Positions 7,969 to 16,924 of a stretch of DNA of 64,000 nucleotides are shown piece after piece. The position numbers and the translations under genes were made by a program. This stretch comes from Hyphomicrobium sp. 12-62-95 (GTDB lineage Bacteria > Pseudomonadota > Alphaproteobacteria > Rhizobiales > Hyphomicrobiaceae), in the NCBI GenBank assembly GCA_002279935.1, contig NCCZ01000012.1, positions 124,001-188,000 on the forward strand, in the 5' to 3' direction. Each line of letters opens with the position of its first letter. Position 1 is the stretch's first letter. The notes beneath the pieces were generated by a model. The model had not been told where the DNA came from. It saw only the letters and a program-made list of their open reading frames with translations, and searched no databases.

Positions 7969-10431
7969 ATGAGTGATCGCAAACCACAATCGAACGGCCA
8001 AACGCCGATCATCGAATGGACCCCCCGCACGCCATACCCGCACGCGTCCAACACAGAAAGCCGCACCGGCGACATCCTCATCGCCCTCTTCGGCGTTGCT
8101 CTCCCTGCCGCCGTCATCATCATCGAAGCCGCCTTCCGCCTCTGCGCCGAGGCCTTCTTCGACCCCATGCCGACCTGGGCACACACCCTCCTCATCGCCT
8201 CTGTCCCAGTCACCAACGCCATCGCTCTCGCCCATAGCCGCCAGCGCAACACCGCCCCGTCGCCATGGCTTGCCGGCTTCCTCGCCTCCTCGATCGCCGT
8301 CTCGGCCTTCTATGCGCTGCTCTTCCTTCCGCTCGCCCCCATCGCCGTCGTCGCGATCCTCTATTTCGGCCTAGGCCTTCTGCCGTTCGGCCCGGCGACA
8401 AGCTGCCTTTCCGCTCTGGCCCTGCTCGGCCGCATTAAGGCAAAGCACGTCGGCACATCATTTCGCCGTCCAATCCTGATCGGCGCACTCACCGGAACGG
8501 CAGCCCTCGTCGCCCTCAACATCCCCGGCGTCGCAACGCGGCTCGGCCTCATCTGGGCCGCCAGCAACGACACCACCACACGCGAACGCGGTCTCTCCAC
8601 ACTTCGCACGTTTGGCAGCCAGCAGGACCTCTTGCGCTTCACCTACGACACCGGCGGCAAATCCGGCGGCCCCCTGAGCCTTCTCTTTGGCCTCACCACA
8701 CCACTGATCTTCGATCGCGGCGACGCCGACCCCATGCCTTCACCGACAAAAGTCCGCGAGATTTTCTTCCGAACCTATGGCGTCCCCTTCAACGCCTTCC
8801 CCCCGCCGGAGACCGGTCGCAAATGGGCCCGCTTCGACGATTTTGCTTTCGACGCCGACCATGGCGCAGCCCAAACCGGCGGCCGCATCAAAGGCCTCTC
8901 GCTTATTTCCTCGCGCATGGACGGTTCCATCGCCGCCGCAGACGGGGCGGGCTACCTCGAGTGGACCTTCGAATTCCGCAACGTCTCCGCCATCGACCGC
9001 GAAGCCCGCCTGTCACTCATGATGCCGCAAGACGCCGTCGTCTCCCGCGCCACGCTGTGGGTCAACGGCGAGGAACGCGAAGCCGCTTACGCCGGCCGCG
9101 CAGAAGCCCGCAAAGCTTACGAGCAAGTCGCCGTCCAGCAGCGCCGCGATCCGCTCCTCGTCACAACCAAAGGCGCCGGCCGCGTCCTCGCGCAAGCCTT
9201 CCCCGTCCCCCGCGACGGCACACTCAAAATGAAAATCGGCATGACGATCGCTCTCCACGCCGACGGAAGCCGCGCCTCATTCGCGCTCCCCGCCATCGCC
9301 GACCGCAACTTTACAATCGGCAGCGAGACCTCACACGCCATCTGGATCGAAAGCAAAGCCCCGCTCACATCCTCATCACCCGCTTTCAAATCCGCACCCA
9401 TCGCGAACAGCGGTCATCGTCTGGAAGGCACCCTCACCGACGCGGATCTCGCGCGTCTGCGCCCCGAAGTGATTATCGAACAAAACGCCGTACGCCCGCT
9501 CGCCGTCGCTCACATCAACGGCGCACCCGAAATCGAACAACGTTTGGCCCCACCATCCGCAACACCTCCAACCGATCCGCTGATCATCGTCGTGGACGGC
9601 TCGTTGCGCATCCGCCCGCACGCCGCCGCCATCAATGCGGCCCTCGCCAACATCGCCCCCAGCCGTCAGGTCGGGCTCCACATCGCCGCCGAACCGCTCG
9701 TCAGTATCGCGCCCGCACCCTGGAGCGAGACCCACGCCGCCCGCATCCGCTCAGCGTTAGCCCGGCACACCTTCACTGGCGGCCAAGACAACACCCCCGC
9801 TCTCATCGAAGCCCTGAAGACCGCATCCACCGAAGCCAACGCCCGCCTTCTCTGGATCCACGGCCCGCAGCCGCTGCGCTTCGAAGCAACCGCATCCCTC
9901 CTTGAACAATCAGCCGACCGCATCGGCACGATGCCCGCCATCGACCACTACGCCATCGAACCCGGCCCCAACGAACTCTGGCCCGACGCGCCTTGGGCGT
10001 GGCGCGCCCGCCTCCTGCCATCTCATGGCGACGTCGCAACCGACCTCGCCCGCATTCTCACATCACCCGCACGCGCCACGATCGGCCGTCCTGCCTCCAC
10101 CGAAGCGAGCGCGACCGCCCCGCGCGGCTCCAGCCACATCGTTCGCCTCTGGGCCCACGACGAAATCCTCGCACTGATGATGAAAGACCCAGAAGGGAAC
10201 CGCACTGAAGCCACTCGCCTCGCTGCCGATTTGCGCCTCGTCACGCCCGTCAGCGGCGCCGTCGTCCTCGAAACCGCCGCGCAATATCAGGCCGCCAACC
10301 TCAACCCCGTCGATAAAGGCACCGTCCCCACCGTCCCCGAACCGCACGAGTGGGCGCTCATCATTCTGGCGATGATGCTGCTCGGCTACCTCGCCCACCG
10401 CCAACGCAGCCTCGCGGGAGCCTCAGCGTGA
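7969..10431 (+). CDS. VIT-domain membrane protein with PEP-CTERM-type sorting signal
   Basis: An 820-aa protein. It opens with about five or six hydrophobic segments (residues 34-195). A vault/inter-alpha-trypsin (VIT) domain lies at about 307-430, with core EWTFEFRNVSAIDREARLSL and AYEQVAVQQRRDP. A von Willebrand A-like region follows at about 534-634 (PLIIVVDGS). The last 32 residues are a classic tripartite sorting signal: VPEP at 789-792, a hydrophobic helix (ALIILAMMLLGYLA), then basic HRQR. GAAGGAG precedes the ATG. The stop overlaps the start of an exosortase, so this is very probably its dedicated substrate. VIT proteins with N-terminal helices paired to one exosortase are known for other exosortase subtypes. 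The physiological role is unknown. Confidence 0.85.
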   Translation: MSDRKPQSNGQTPIIEWTPRTPYPHASNTESRTGDILIALFGVALPAAVIIIEAAFRLCAEAFFDPMPTWAHTLLIASVPVTNAIALAHSRQRNTAPSPWLAGFLASSIAVSAFYALLFLPLAPIAVVAILYFGLGLLPFGPATSCLSALALLGRIKAKHVGTSFRRPILIGALTGTAALVALNIPGVATRLGLIWAASNDTTTRERGLSTLRTFGSQQDLLRFTYDTGGKSGGPLSLLFGLTTPLIFDRGDADPMPSPTKVREIFFRTYGVPFNAFPPPETGRKWARFDDFAFDADHGAAQTGGRIKGLSLISSRMDGSIAAADGAGYLEWTFEFRNVSAIDREARLSLMMPQDAVVSRATLWVNGEEREAAYAGRAEARKAYEQVAVQQRRDPLLVTTKGAGRVLAQAFPVPRDGTLKMKIGMTIALHADGSRASFALPAIADRNFTIGSETSHAIWIESKAPLTSSSPAFKSAPIANSGHRLEGTLTDADLARLRPEVIIEQNAVRPLAVAHINGAPEIEQRLAPPSATPPTDPLIIVVDGSLRIRPHAAAINAALANIAPSRQVGLHIAAEPLVSIAPAPWSETHAARIRSALARHTFTGGQDNTPALIEALKTASTEANARLLWIHGPQPLRFEATASLLEQSADRIGTMPAIDHYAIEPGPNELWPDAPWAWRARLLPSHGDVATDLARILTSPARATIGRPASTEASATAPRGSSHIVRLWAHDEILALMMKDPEGNRTEATRLAADLRLVTPVSGAVVLETAAQYQAANLNPVDKGTVPTVPEPHEWALIILAMMLLGYLAHRQRSLAGASA

Positions 10432-11234
10432 TGCATCCCGTCGCGCTCGCCACCATCGCCATGCTCGCCTGCTGGGACAGCTGGCGCTGGACCATCCATC
10501 GCCTCACGCAATCGCCCGAAGAAGGCCTCTCGCTCCTCTTCACGTTCGCTCTCCTTTGCATGCTCGCGATCCCCCGCCTGCGCCAGCATGCGCCAGTCTC
10601 CCGCATCGATCCGATGCTTCCGGCCGCAATGCTCACGCTCCACGCCGCGCTCACCATCGCGCAAGCCCCGTCCATCATCCAAAGCGCGCTCGCCACAACG
10701 CTTCTGGCCTACATCCTCTACCGCGCCGCGCACGACACGGCCCCGCCCGCCGCGTTCTGGGGCCTCATCGCCCTCGCAATGCCGGTCCTCCCCTCGCTGC
10801 AATTCGTCTTCGGCTATCCCCTGCGCGTCGTCTCCGCTGCCCTAACCGTCGCATTGCTCAACCTGCAAGGCGTGCCCATCACGCGCGACGGCACCTATGT
10901 CACTATCGCCGGGCAAACATCACAATTCGACGCCCCCTGCAGCGGCATCGCCATGCTCTGGGCGCTGATCCTCGTCACGCTCATGGCAGCCCTCATCACG
11001 CGCCTGTCTCTCGCTAAACTGAGCCTTGCGCTGCTTCTCACGCTCACGGTTGCCATCGCCGCCAACGCGCTCCGGGTCGCCAGCCTGCTCTACGCCGCGA
11101 CCATGTTCGGCGAAACCGAACCACCCTGGCTCCACGAAGCGGTCGGCCTCGCCGCATTCGCCCTTGCAGCCCTGCTCCTCGCTGCCTGCCTTCGCAATCC
11201 CTGGTTCATCGCCCCCACGCGAGCCCTGCCATGA
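10431..11234 (+). CDS. Exosortase (PEP-CTERM protein-processing transpeptidase)
   Basis: A 267-aa polytopic membrane protein with about eight hydrophobic helices. The exosortase catalytic triad is visible: Cys170 in FDAPCSGIAMLWAL, Arg215 in ANALRVASLLY, and His235 in WLHEAVGLAAF. These enzymes are thought to cut at the PEP-type motif of a C-terminal sorting signal and transfer the protein to the envelope or outside. The start overlaps the upstream VIT gene stop by one base (TGATG), and the stop overlaps the next gene by four, so all three are coupled. The exosortase subtype cannot be assigned by eye. Confidence 0.9.
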   Translation: MHPVALATIAMLACWDSWRWTIHRLTQSPEEGLSLLFTFALLCMLAIPRLRQHAPVSRIDPMLPAAMLTLHAALTIAQAPSIIQSALATTLLAYILYRAAHDTAPPAAFWGLIALAMPVLPSLQFVFGYPLRVVSAALTVALLNLQGVPITRDGTYVTIAGQTSQFDAPCSGIAMLWALILVTLMAALITRLSLAKLSLALLLTLTVAIAANALRVASLLYAATMFGETEPPWLHEAVGLAAFALAALLLAACLRNPWFIAPTRALP

Positions 11235-11767
11235 TCACGCACCAGCACCGCGCACTCCTCATCATCGCAGCGCTCGCCAGCGCGAACGCCCCGCTCATCG
11301 CGACCAGCCACTCCGCGCCAACGGCCGCGCCCTTCCCCAGCTGGCCCGCAACCCACGACGGCCGCCAGCTGACCCCGCTCCCCCTCACCGCCCGCGAACA
11401 ATCCTTCGCCGATGGTTTCCCCGGCCGCATCGCGCGCTTCACAGACGGCCACCGCGAAATCATCCTCCGCCACGTCACCACCGCCACGCGCCGCCTCCAT
11501 CCCGCCAGCGATTGCTACAAAGGCCTCGGCTTCGCAATCGATCCACTGCCCCTGCGCCGCGACGCCAAGGGCAAGCCGCTCGGCTGCTTCAGCGCGCGCA
11601 AAGGCGACACCCACCACACCGTGTGCGAGGGTTTACGCGACACCCAAGGCGCCGCGTGGTCCGACATTTCTCAATGGTATTGGGATGCGCTCTTGGGCCG
11701 CTCGAACGGCCCGTGGTGGAGCATCGTGGTTGCTGAACCGGAAAACCCGATCAGCGATCGATCGTGA
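11231..11767 (+). CDS. EpsI-like exosortase-associated protein
   Basis: A 178-aa protein with an N-terminal signal/anchor (ALLIIAALASANAPL) and a periplasmic domain of the EpsI/DUF3485 type. Landmarks are FPSWPATHDGRQLTPLP near the N-terminus, the PASDCYKGLGF motif, and HTVCEGLRDTQG with a terminal WYWDALLG segment. EpsI-like proteins accompany exosortases, sometimes fused to them; their biochemical role is unclear. It overlaps the exosortase stop by 4 nt and completes a substrate-exosortase-EpsI operon. Its 3' end overlaps the convergent MipA-family gene by 17 bp. Confidence 0.8.
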   Translation: MITHQHRALLIIAALASANAPLIATSHSAPTAAPFPSWPATHDGRQLTPLPLTAREQSFADGFPGRIARFTDGHREIILRHVTTATRRLHPASDCYKGLGFAIDPLPLRRDAKGKPLGCFSARKGDTHHTVCEGLRDTQGAAWSDISQWYWDALLGRSNGPWWSIVVAEPENPISDRS

Positions 11768-12539
11768 ACTTGTACGTCAGTCCAAGCCCGCCGAAGAACT
11801 GGTCTTCGCTTTCCACGATCGGGCTGTCGGCTGCATCGCCGACGAGGCGCGAATACTGGCCCATCACCTTGAGGTTCCAGCGATCGGTCAGCGGAACGTC
11901 GGCGTTAAGGCCAATATAAATATCCTTGATACCGGACTCGGCGTCGTAGACCGGCAGCGTGGCCGTGGCCGTCCGCACCGAGAAATAGGCATCCATGTAA
12001 TCGTCGTCGGCCCACGTCGCGCCGATCTGCCCGATCAACTTCACGCCGCTGATCACCGTCACCGGCACTTCCGCGCCAAAGCGCAATAACCCACCCGTGT
12101 CGTCGCCCGTCACCTGATGGCTGTAGGACACGAACGGCATGAACAAGCCGAACTGATAAGCGGCATAGCCACCGAACACCAGACCGCCGTCGACATCGCC
12201 AAGCCCGGCCAGCGTCGAAGAATCATCCTCGTCGCGGTCAAACCGCCAGCCCGTCAACGGACCCGCTTCAAACCCGTTAAAATTGATCACCCGCAGGCGG
12301 ATGTCTTCAGGTCCGCGAAACTGAATGAACCCGAACTCGTTCGACCCGGCCGGCGCCACCAGCGGCACGCCGATCACTTCGTAATCCTTCGAGCCCTGAT
12401 ACTTCGGCGCCACCAGCACCATGCCGCCCGCCTGCAGCTCCAGCGGCCCGCTGCCGAACAGATCCGTGGCTCCAGCCGGCGAGACCAGAACCGCTCCAGC
12501 GGCGGCAGCAACAACGAGGCGCGAAATCGAGCGAAGCAT
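11751..12539 (-). CDS. MipA/OmpV-family outer-membrane protein
   Basis: This is likely an outer-membrane beta-barrel of the MipA/OmpV family (262 aa from the ATG at 12539). It has a signal peptide (VVAAAAGAVLVSPAGA-TD), alternating amphipathic strands with many Gly/Tyr/Phe, the early motif MVLVAPKYQGSKDY, and a final strand GLGLTYKFTI. The family includes scaffolds for murein enzymes and small porins; its role here is unknown. A longer frame begins 45 bases upstream but would precede the signal peptide with non-typical sequence. It is convergent with the exosortase operon. Confidence 0.8.
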   Translation of the reverse strand: MLRSISRLVVAAAAGAVLVSPAGATDLFGSGPLELQAGGMVLVAPKYQGSKDYEVIGVPLVAPAGSNEFGFIQFRGPEDIRLRVINFNGFEAGPLTGWRFDRDEDDSSTLAGLGDVDGGLVFGGYAAYQFGLFMPFVSYSHQVTGDDTGGLLRFGAEVPVTVISGVKLIGQIGATWADDDYMDAYFSVRTATATLPVYDAESGIKDIYIGLNADVPLTDRWNLKVMGQYSRLVGDAADSPIVESEDQFFGGLGLTYKFTIDR

Positions 12540-12716
12540 CAGCAGCGGTATCCACTCAAAAGCTAAGCCTGGGCGAACGCGCACACGACACCGCCCGGCA
12601 ATCCCAAATGTTCTACAATGAGATGGTGAACGCCGGTTTACTTTCTTAGCCCCGAGCGCAAGCCGCGTCCGGCCTGTGGCCGGGATGCGACACGCGACAT
12701 CCCGTACCGCCCGGCC

Positions 12717-13964
12717 TCAGCCCTTATTCCGCTTACCCAGCGTCCTGAGCCGCAACGCGTTGAGCTTAATGAAGCCCTGGGCGTCCTTCTGATCGTAGGC
12801 GCCCTTGTCGTCTTCAAAGGTCACCAACGTCGAGGAGTAGAGCGACTTCTCGCTCTTCCGCCCCGTCACGATCACGTTGCCCTTGTAGAGTTCGAGCGTC
12901 ACTTCGCCCTCGACATGCTCCTGGCTCTTGTCGATCGCCGCCTGCAGCATCTCCCGCTCGGGCGAGAACCAGAAGCCGTTATAGATGAGCTCAGCATAAC
13001 GCGGCATCAGCTCGTCCTTGAGGTGCCCCGCCCCGCGATCAAGCGTAAGGCTTTCGATCGCCCGGTGCGCAGCCAAAAGGATCGTCCCGCCGGGCGTCTC
13101 ATAAACCCCGCGCGACTTCATGCCCACGAACCGGTTCTCGACAAGATCGATCCGACCGATGCCGTTGTCGCGCCCCAGATCGTTGAGCGCCTTCAACAGA
13201 GTCGCCGGCGACAGCGCCTTGCCATCGATCGAGACCGCATCGCCCTTCGAGAACCCAATGCGGATGGTCGTCACCTTATCCGGCGCATCCATCGGCGAAG
13301 TCGTTCGCTGATAAACAATCTCCGGCGGCTTCGTGTTGGGATCTTCCAGCACCTTGCCCTCGGACGACGAGTGCAACAGGTTCGCATCCACCGAGAACGG
13401 CGACTCGCCTTCCTTGTCCTTGGCGACCGGGATCTGATGCGTCCGCGCGAACTCGATCAGGTCGTCGCGGCCCTTGAACGCCCACTCCCGCCACGGGGCG
13501 ATAATCTTGATGCCGGGCTCCAGCGCGTAATAGCCAAGCTCGAACCGCACCTGATCGTTGCCCTTGCCCGTCGCGCCGTGACAGACCGCATCCGCGCCCA
13601 TTTTGCGGGCAATTTCGATCTGCTTCTTGGCGATCAGCGGCCGCGCGATCGACGTGCCGAGCAGATAAATCCCCTCATAGACCGCGTTGGCCCGGAACAT
13701 CGGGAACACGTAGTCCCGCACGAACTCTTCGCGCAGGTCCTCGATGAAGATGTTTTCCGCCTTGATGCCGAGCATGAGAGCCTTTGCCCGCGCTGGCTCC
13801 AATTCCTCGCCCTGCCCCAGATCGGCGGTAAACGTAATGACCTCGCAATTATACGTTTCCTGCAACCATTTCAGGATGATGGATGTATCGAGCCCGCCGG
13901 AATAGGCCAGCACGACCTTCTTCACGCCGGATGCCTTGCTTGTGGTGCCTGCCGCTGCGGCCAT
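12717..13964 (-). CDS. argG: Argininosuccinate synthase
   Basis: ArgG ligates citrulline and aspartate with ATP in the penultimate step of arginine synthesis. It is 415 aa with the N-type PP-loop AYSGGLDTS at residues 20-28. [15 protein letters not shown] and the C-terminal [20 protein letters not shown] match the family. AGGA lies seven bases before the ATG. It stands alone, divergent from a secreted Pro/Ala-rich protein across a 279-bp spacer that should hold both promoters. A short hairpin (7-bp stem CGGGATG/CATCCCG) lies downstream at about 12680-12705 but lacks a T tract. Confidence 0.97.
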   Translation of the reverse strand: MAAAAGTTSKASGVKKVVLAYSGGLDTSIILKWLQETYNCEVITFTADLGQGEELEPARAKALMLGIKAENIFIEDLREEFVRDYVFPMFRANAVYEGIYLLGTSIARPLIAKKQIEIARKMGADAVCHGATGKGNDQVRFELGYYALEPGIKIIAPWREWAFKGRDDLIEFARTHQIPVAKDKEGESPFSVDANLLHSSSEGKVLEDPNTKPPEIVYQRTTSPMDAPDKVTTIRIGFSKGDAVSIDGKALSPATLLKALNDLGRDNGIGRIDLVENRFVGMKSRGVYETPGGTILLAAHRAIESLTLDRGAGHLKDELMPRYAELIYNGFWFSPEREMLQAAIDKSQEHVEGEVTLELYKGNVIVTGRKSEKSLYSSTLVTFEDDKGAYDQKDAQGFIKLNALRLRTLGKRNKG

Positions 13965-14243
13965 CGTCTTGTCCTGTCAGTGAATTGTGTGAGGAGGGGA
14001 GTTGAAAGCGCGCGCACTATAGGCGGCGCGGATGACACATCAAGGCGGCATCTCGATTCAGCGCCCGACCAGCCCGCGGCGCATTGTGCGCCGCAACGAA
14101 CTGTGTCGCCGCTGCAATTCTCAACGGCTTTCGCATCTCGAATGGCCGAAGTGCTGAGGAAAAAGTCACTTTGCCCGATTGCTGCCCCGAGCTTTCCGCT
14201 ATGTCTGGCAGCAACAAAAGAACCACAACGATGGGAGACGGGC

Positions 14244-15221
14244 ATGCGGGATGGCAAAAAACATCCGCCTTCGGCGAAGACCCAGTCCACGACCCAGTTC
14301 ACGACCAAGTCCGCACTATGGTCGCTTCTCGCTGTCGCACTGACGGTTGGATCCGGCACGGCATCCGCCCAGGCGCCTTGGGGACCCGAAGAGCCGGTCA
14401 AAGCCGCCGAAGCAGCCAAGCCTGCAACCATATCCCCGGCCGCCCCGCCCGCAACGACCGGTGCCAACGCCGCCCCTTCACCGGCCGCCGGAGCCACCGA
14501 AAACCTTCCCTGGCTGACCACCGAAACGCCGCCCACTGCAACGCCCGCAAAGCCCGCCCCGGCGGCCGCCGCCGCAGCGCCGGTCAAGCCGGCCAAACCG
14601 GACGCTAAGAAAACGGCAGCCCTTCCTCAAAAATGCGAAGAGCAGGCCGAAGACGGTTGCCGCACGCTGAAGTCGTGCGCCTGGGTCGCCGAAATGCCCA
14701 CCCCCGACGGAAAGCTGACTCCCGCCCGCTGCGCCGAACGCAAGGTGTTCGCTCCGGAAAAAGACAAGAAGCCCAAGCCCGTTGCCGCCAAACCCAAGCC
14801 GAAGCCCGAGAAGCCGGCCGCCGCCGTGACCGGATCGACGGAACCGGCGAAAGCTGAAGCCAAGCCTGAGCCCAGACCGGAGCCTGAGCCCAAACCGGCA
14901 AAGGAAGCAAAAGTCGAAACGGCCCCGCCGGCCGCTCCAGTGCTTGAGCCCGCACCAGCCCCGGCACCTGCCCCGGCAAAGGTTGAATCACCTCCAGCGA
15001 TGGAAAGCGCGCCGCCCGCCGCAACAGCGGCCGCTCCGCCTCAGGCTGACAAGCCGATGATGCCGGTGCGCCCGGCGGTTCCGTTCCTGCCGCCGCCCGC
15101 CGAAGCACCGCGTTCGGACGCGCCACAAGCCGTAACGCCGCCCGCCGAGCAGGTTGCGTCCGACGCCCCGTCTGACGGCGCCAAACAGCCGCTCAGCATG
15201 CCGGGATTGGTAATCGAATAA
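14244..15221 (+). CDS. Secreted Pro/Ala/Lys-rich protein with a four-cysteine motif
   Basis: A 325-aa protein. I take the ATG at 14244, preceded by GGGAGACGGGC, because a signal peptide follows (WSLLAVALTVGSGTASA). The body is a low-complexity Pro/Ala/Lys/Glu-rich spacer, including long KPKPKPE-type and EPKPAPAPAP-type runs. One compact element at about residues 130-170 has four Cys (CEEQ..GCRT..SCAW..RCAE) and may be a small disulfide-stabilised domain. It is probably periplasmic or envelope-spanning, and the family is unrecognised. The same frame is open far upstream across argG; that part is an antisense shadow. Confidence 0.65.
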   Translation: MRDGKKHPPSAKTQSTTQFTTKSALWSLLAVALTVGSGTASAQAPWGPEEPVKAAEAAKPATISPAAPPATTGANAAPSPAAGATENLPWLTTETPPTATPAKPAPAAAAAAPVKPAKPDAKKTAALPQKCEEQAEDGCRTLKSCAWVAEMPTPDGKLTPARCAERKVFAPEKDKKPKPVAAKPKPKPEKPAAAVTGSTEPAKAEAKPEPRPEPEPKPAKEAKVETAPPAAPVLEPAPAPAPAPAKVESPPAMESAPPAATAAAPPQADKPMMPVRPAVPFLPPPAEAPRSDAPQAVTPPAEQVASDAPSDGAKQPLSMPGLVIE

Positions 15222-15228
15222 TCGGGAG

Positions 15229-15843
15229 TCAAGCCGCCCGGCTGAGCCACGGCCACATCAACATGGTCGCGGGCAATGCGGCCACGACGGATTTGACCAC
15301 CGGCGATCCCATCCAAACCTGTGCCGAAAATCCGTTCGCCGACTGGTAAGACGGAAACTGCGGTTGCGTCGCCTCCGCCGTCTTCTTCGCGGCATCCAAC
15401 AGCGCCACGTTGGCTTCGGCCATTGGCCACGCCACACTCTCCGGCACGCCTGACGAAATCATCCCGTACGCCCAAGGCCACGTCGCCGGCACAGCCGACT
15501 GCGGCGTCCATGCCCACCATGCGAACGGCGACGGCGGCGCCTTGAACCAGATCCGCCCGCTGGCCTGCATCATGTCGGACCAGGCCGTGAACGGGCTTTG
15601 AGGCATCCGTTTCTGCTGCTCGGCAGCTAGTAACGTCGAATGCGGACGCTTGGCAGCCCCCGACCATTCCCAGGTCTCGACAGACGGCGCCGGCTTCGGC
15701 AGCACCACCTCGGCCATATGGCTCCAGACCATCAACGCGCGCGCGTTAGATTCAAAGGTCGCGTTGATCGCCGCCTGGGCATAGCCAAACGCAGCGTCCA
15801 TCCCTCGCTTGGTAATCTCGATTTGCTTGTCGGGTGTCAGCAT
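15229..15843 (-). CDS. Hypothetical protein, N-terminal half helical
   Basis: A 204-aa protein with a GAGG SD seven bases before the ATG. The first 55 residues (ITKRGMDAAFGYAQAAINAT and on) are amphipathic helix and recall phasin-type helices. The remainder is unusually Trp/Pro-rich (WTPQSAVPATWPWAYG). No signal peptide or catalytic motif is seen. It is convergent with the Pro/Ala-rich secreted protein, 7 bp apart. A phasin-like granule-associated role is only a guess. Confidence 0.6.
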   Translation of the reverse strand: MLTPDKQIEITKRGMDAAFGYAQAAINATFESNARALMVWSHMAEVVLPKPAPSVETWEWSGAAKRPHSTLLAAEQQKRMPQSPFTAWSDMMQASGRIWFKAPPSPFAWWAWTPQSAVPATWPWAYGMISSGVPESVAWPMAEANVALLDAAKKTAEATQPQFPSYQSANGFSAQVWMGSPVVKSVVAALPATMLMWPWLSRAA

Positions 15844-15963
15844 TTGGGAACCTCGCGCAGCCGTCCAAAACGGCCGTTGTGCAGCGCAACATGTACGCTT
15901 GTCCCGCTACTCCCGCAATCGGCTTTTCGTGGGATAGGCAAAAATAGACTGAAGATCAGGATG

Positions 15964-16398
15964 TTATCCGGTAACCGCTGCCGAGTTTGATCGCCGCCCC
16001 GCTACCCGTCCCGCGAGCAGCCAATAGGTTAAGCCCGCCACCGCGCCCGAGGCGACGAACGCCCAAAGCGCATACGAGTTGCGCAGGCTCACCCCTGCCC
16101 CCTCGCCCGCCACGACCGTCGCATAGGCAGAGAGCCCGATCAGCACGCCCCAAGCCGTAAAAGTCAGCCACCCTCGCAGCCCGAACGTCTCGCTGACGCC
16201 AATGGCGATGATGGCAAAAGGCAAGGCAAACGTCGCCGCTTGCGTCGCAGACATGGCGGTCAACAATCCCGCCGCCGCCGCACTCTCACGCGAGGCAAAT
16301 ATCCCCGCCGGGTCCACAACGAACAGCACCTGCGTCGCCCCCGCTACAAGGGACGCCACAGCGAATCCGATCAAAATACGCAACGCCGACCACAGCAT
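15964..16398 (-). CDS. Four-helix membrane protein (paralogue of next gene)
   Basis: A 144-aa integral membrane protein with four hydrophobic helices (about residues 5-27, 42-68, 75-95, 107-130). It ends with GLTYWLLAGR plus a short basic tail. The neighbouring protein encoded at 16492-16920 also has four helices and ends with the same GLTYWLLAGR string, so they look like tandem paralogues. Function unknown. No convincing SD is visible before the ATG. Confidence 0.65.
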   Translation of the reverse strand: MLWSALRILIGFAVASLVAGATQVLFVVDPAGIFASRESAAAAGLLTAMSATQAATFALPFAIIAIGVSETFGLRGWLTFTAWGVLIGLSAYATVVAGEGAGVSLRNSYALWAFVASGAVAGLTYWLLAGRVAGRRSNSAAVTG

Positions 16399-16491
16399 GA
16401 TCGTTTAATCCCCGATCCCCTGATGTCTTCGATAGCCCACGCGGGGCCCAGCCATCAATCGCCAATCAAATCAAGGACAACGATACATCCG

Positions 16492-16920
16492 TCAGGCCGT
16501 GCGCCCGGCCAGGAGCCAATAGGTCAAGCCGCCCGCGAATCCCGCCGTCGCGAGCACCTGCCACAGTGCAGCGGGTGGCATCGCCGCCGCGTCCGGCATC
16601 CCGCCGGCCATCGCAATCGGAAGCAGCCCCAGCGAGAGCCCGCCGCCGATCATGTAGTAAAGCCACGAGCGAATCCGCGCGACCTCGCCCACGATCACAA
16701 GCAACACCGCCGGCACGATCGTCAGACCCGCCAGCAGCAACCCACCCTGAATGGCGATTTCCCAATAGGCCTCTACCGTCTCCGCGCCGCCCTCGCGCCC
16801 AGCCATCGCCGCGGTGATCTTTTCCAGCCCCAGCATCATCGCGACAAAAATCGCCACCACGGCCGCGATGCCAAAAGCTACCGGCACCAAAATAAGCCGC
16901 CCGATCGTGCGCAAAATCAT
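16492..16920 (-). CDS. Four-helix membrane protein downstream of rlmN
   Basis: A 142-aa integral membrane protein with four hydrophobic segments and the C-terminal string GLTYWLLAGRTA shared with the next gene. I take the ATG at 16920, four bases after the rlmN stop, because GGAG is nine bases upstream. An ATG 27 bases earlier would overlap rlmN. It is probably co-transcribed with rlmN. Family and function are not recognised. Confidence 0.65.
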   Translation of the reverse strand: MILRTIGRLILVPVAFGIAAVVAIFVAMMLGLEKITAAMAGREGGAETVEAYWEIAIQGGLLLAGLTIVPAVLLVIVGEVARIRSWLYYMIGGGLSLGLLPIAMAGGMPDAAAMPPAALWQVLATAGFAGGLTYWLLAGRTA

Positions 16921-16924
16921 CGGC

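Noticed and set aside
12915..14243. Long upstream extension of the plus-strand Pro/Ala-rich gene across argG
   Set aside because: argG on the minus strand is unmistakable, and the signal peptide with SD marks the true start at 14244.
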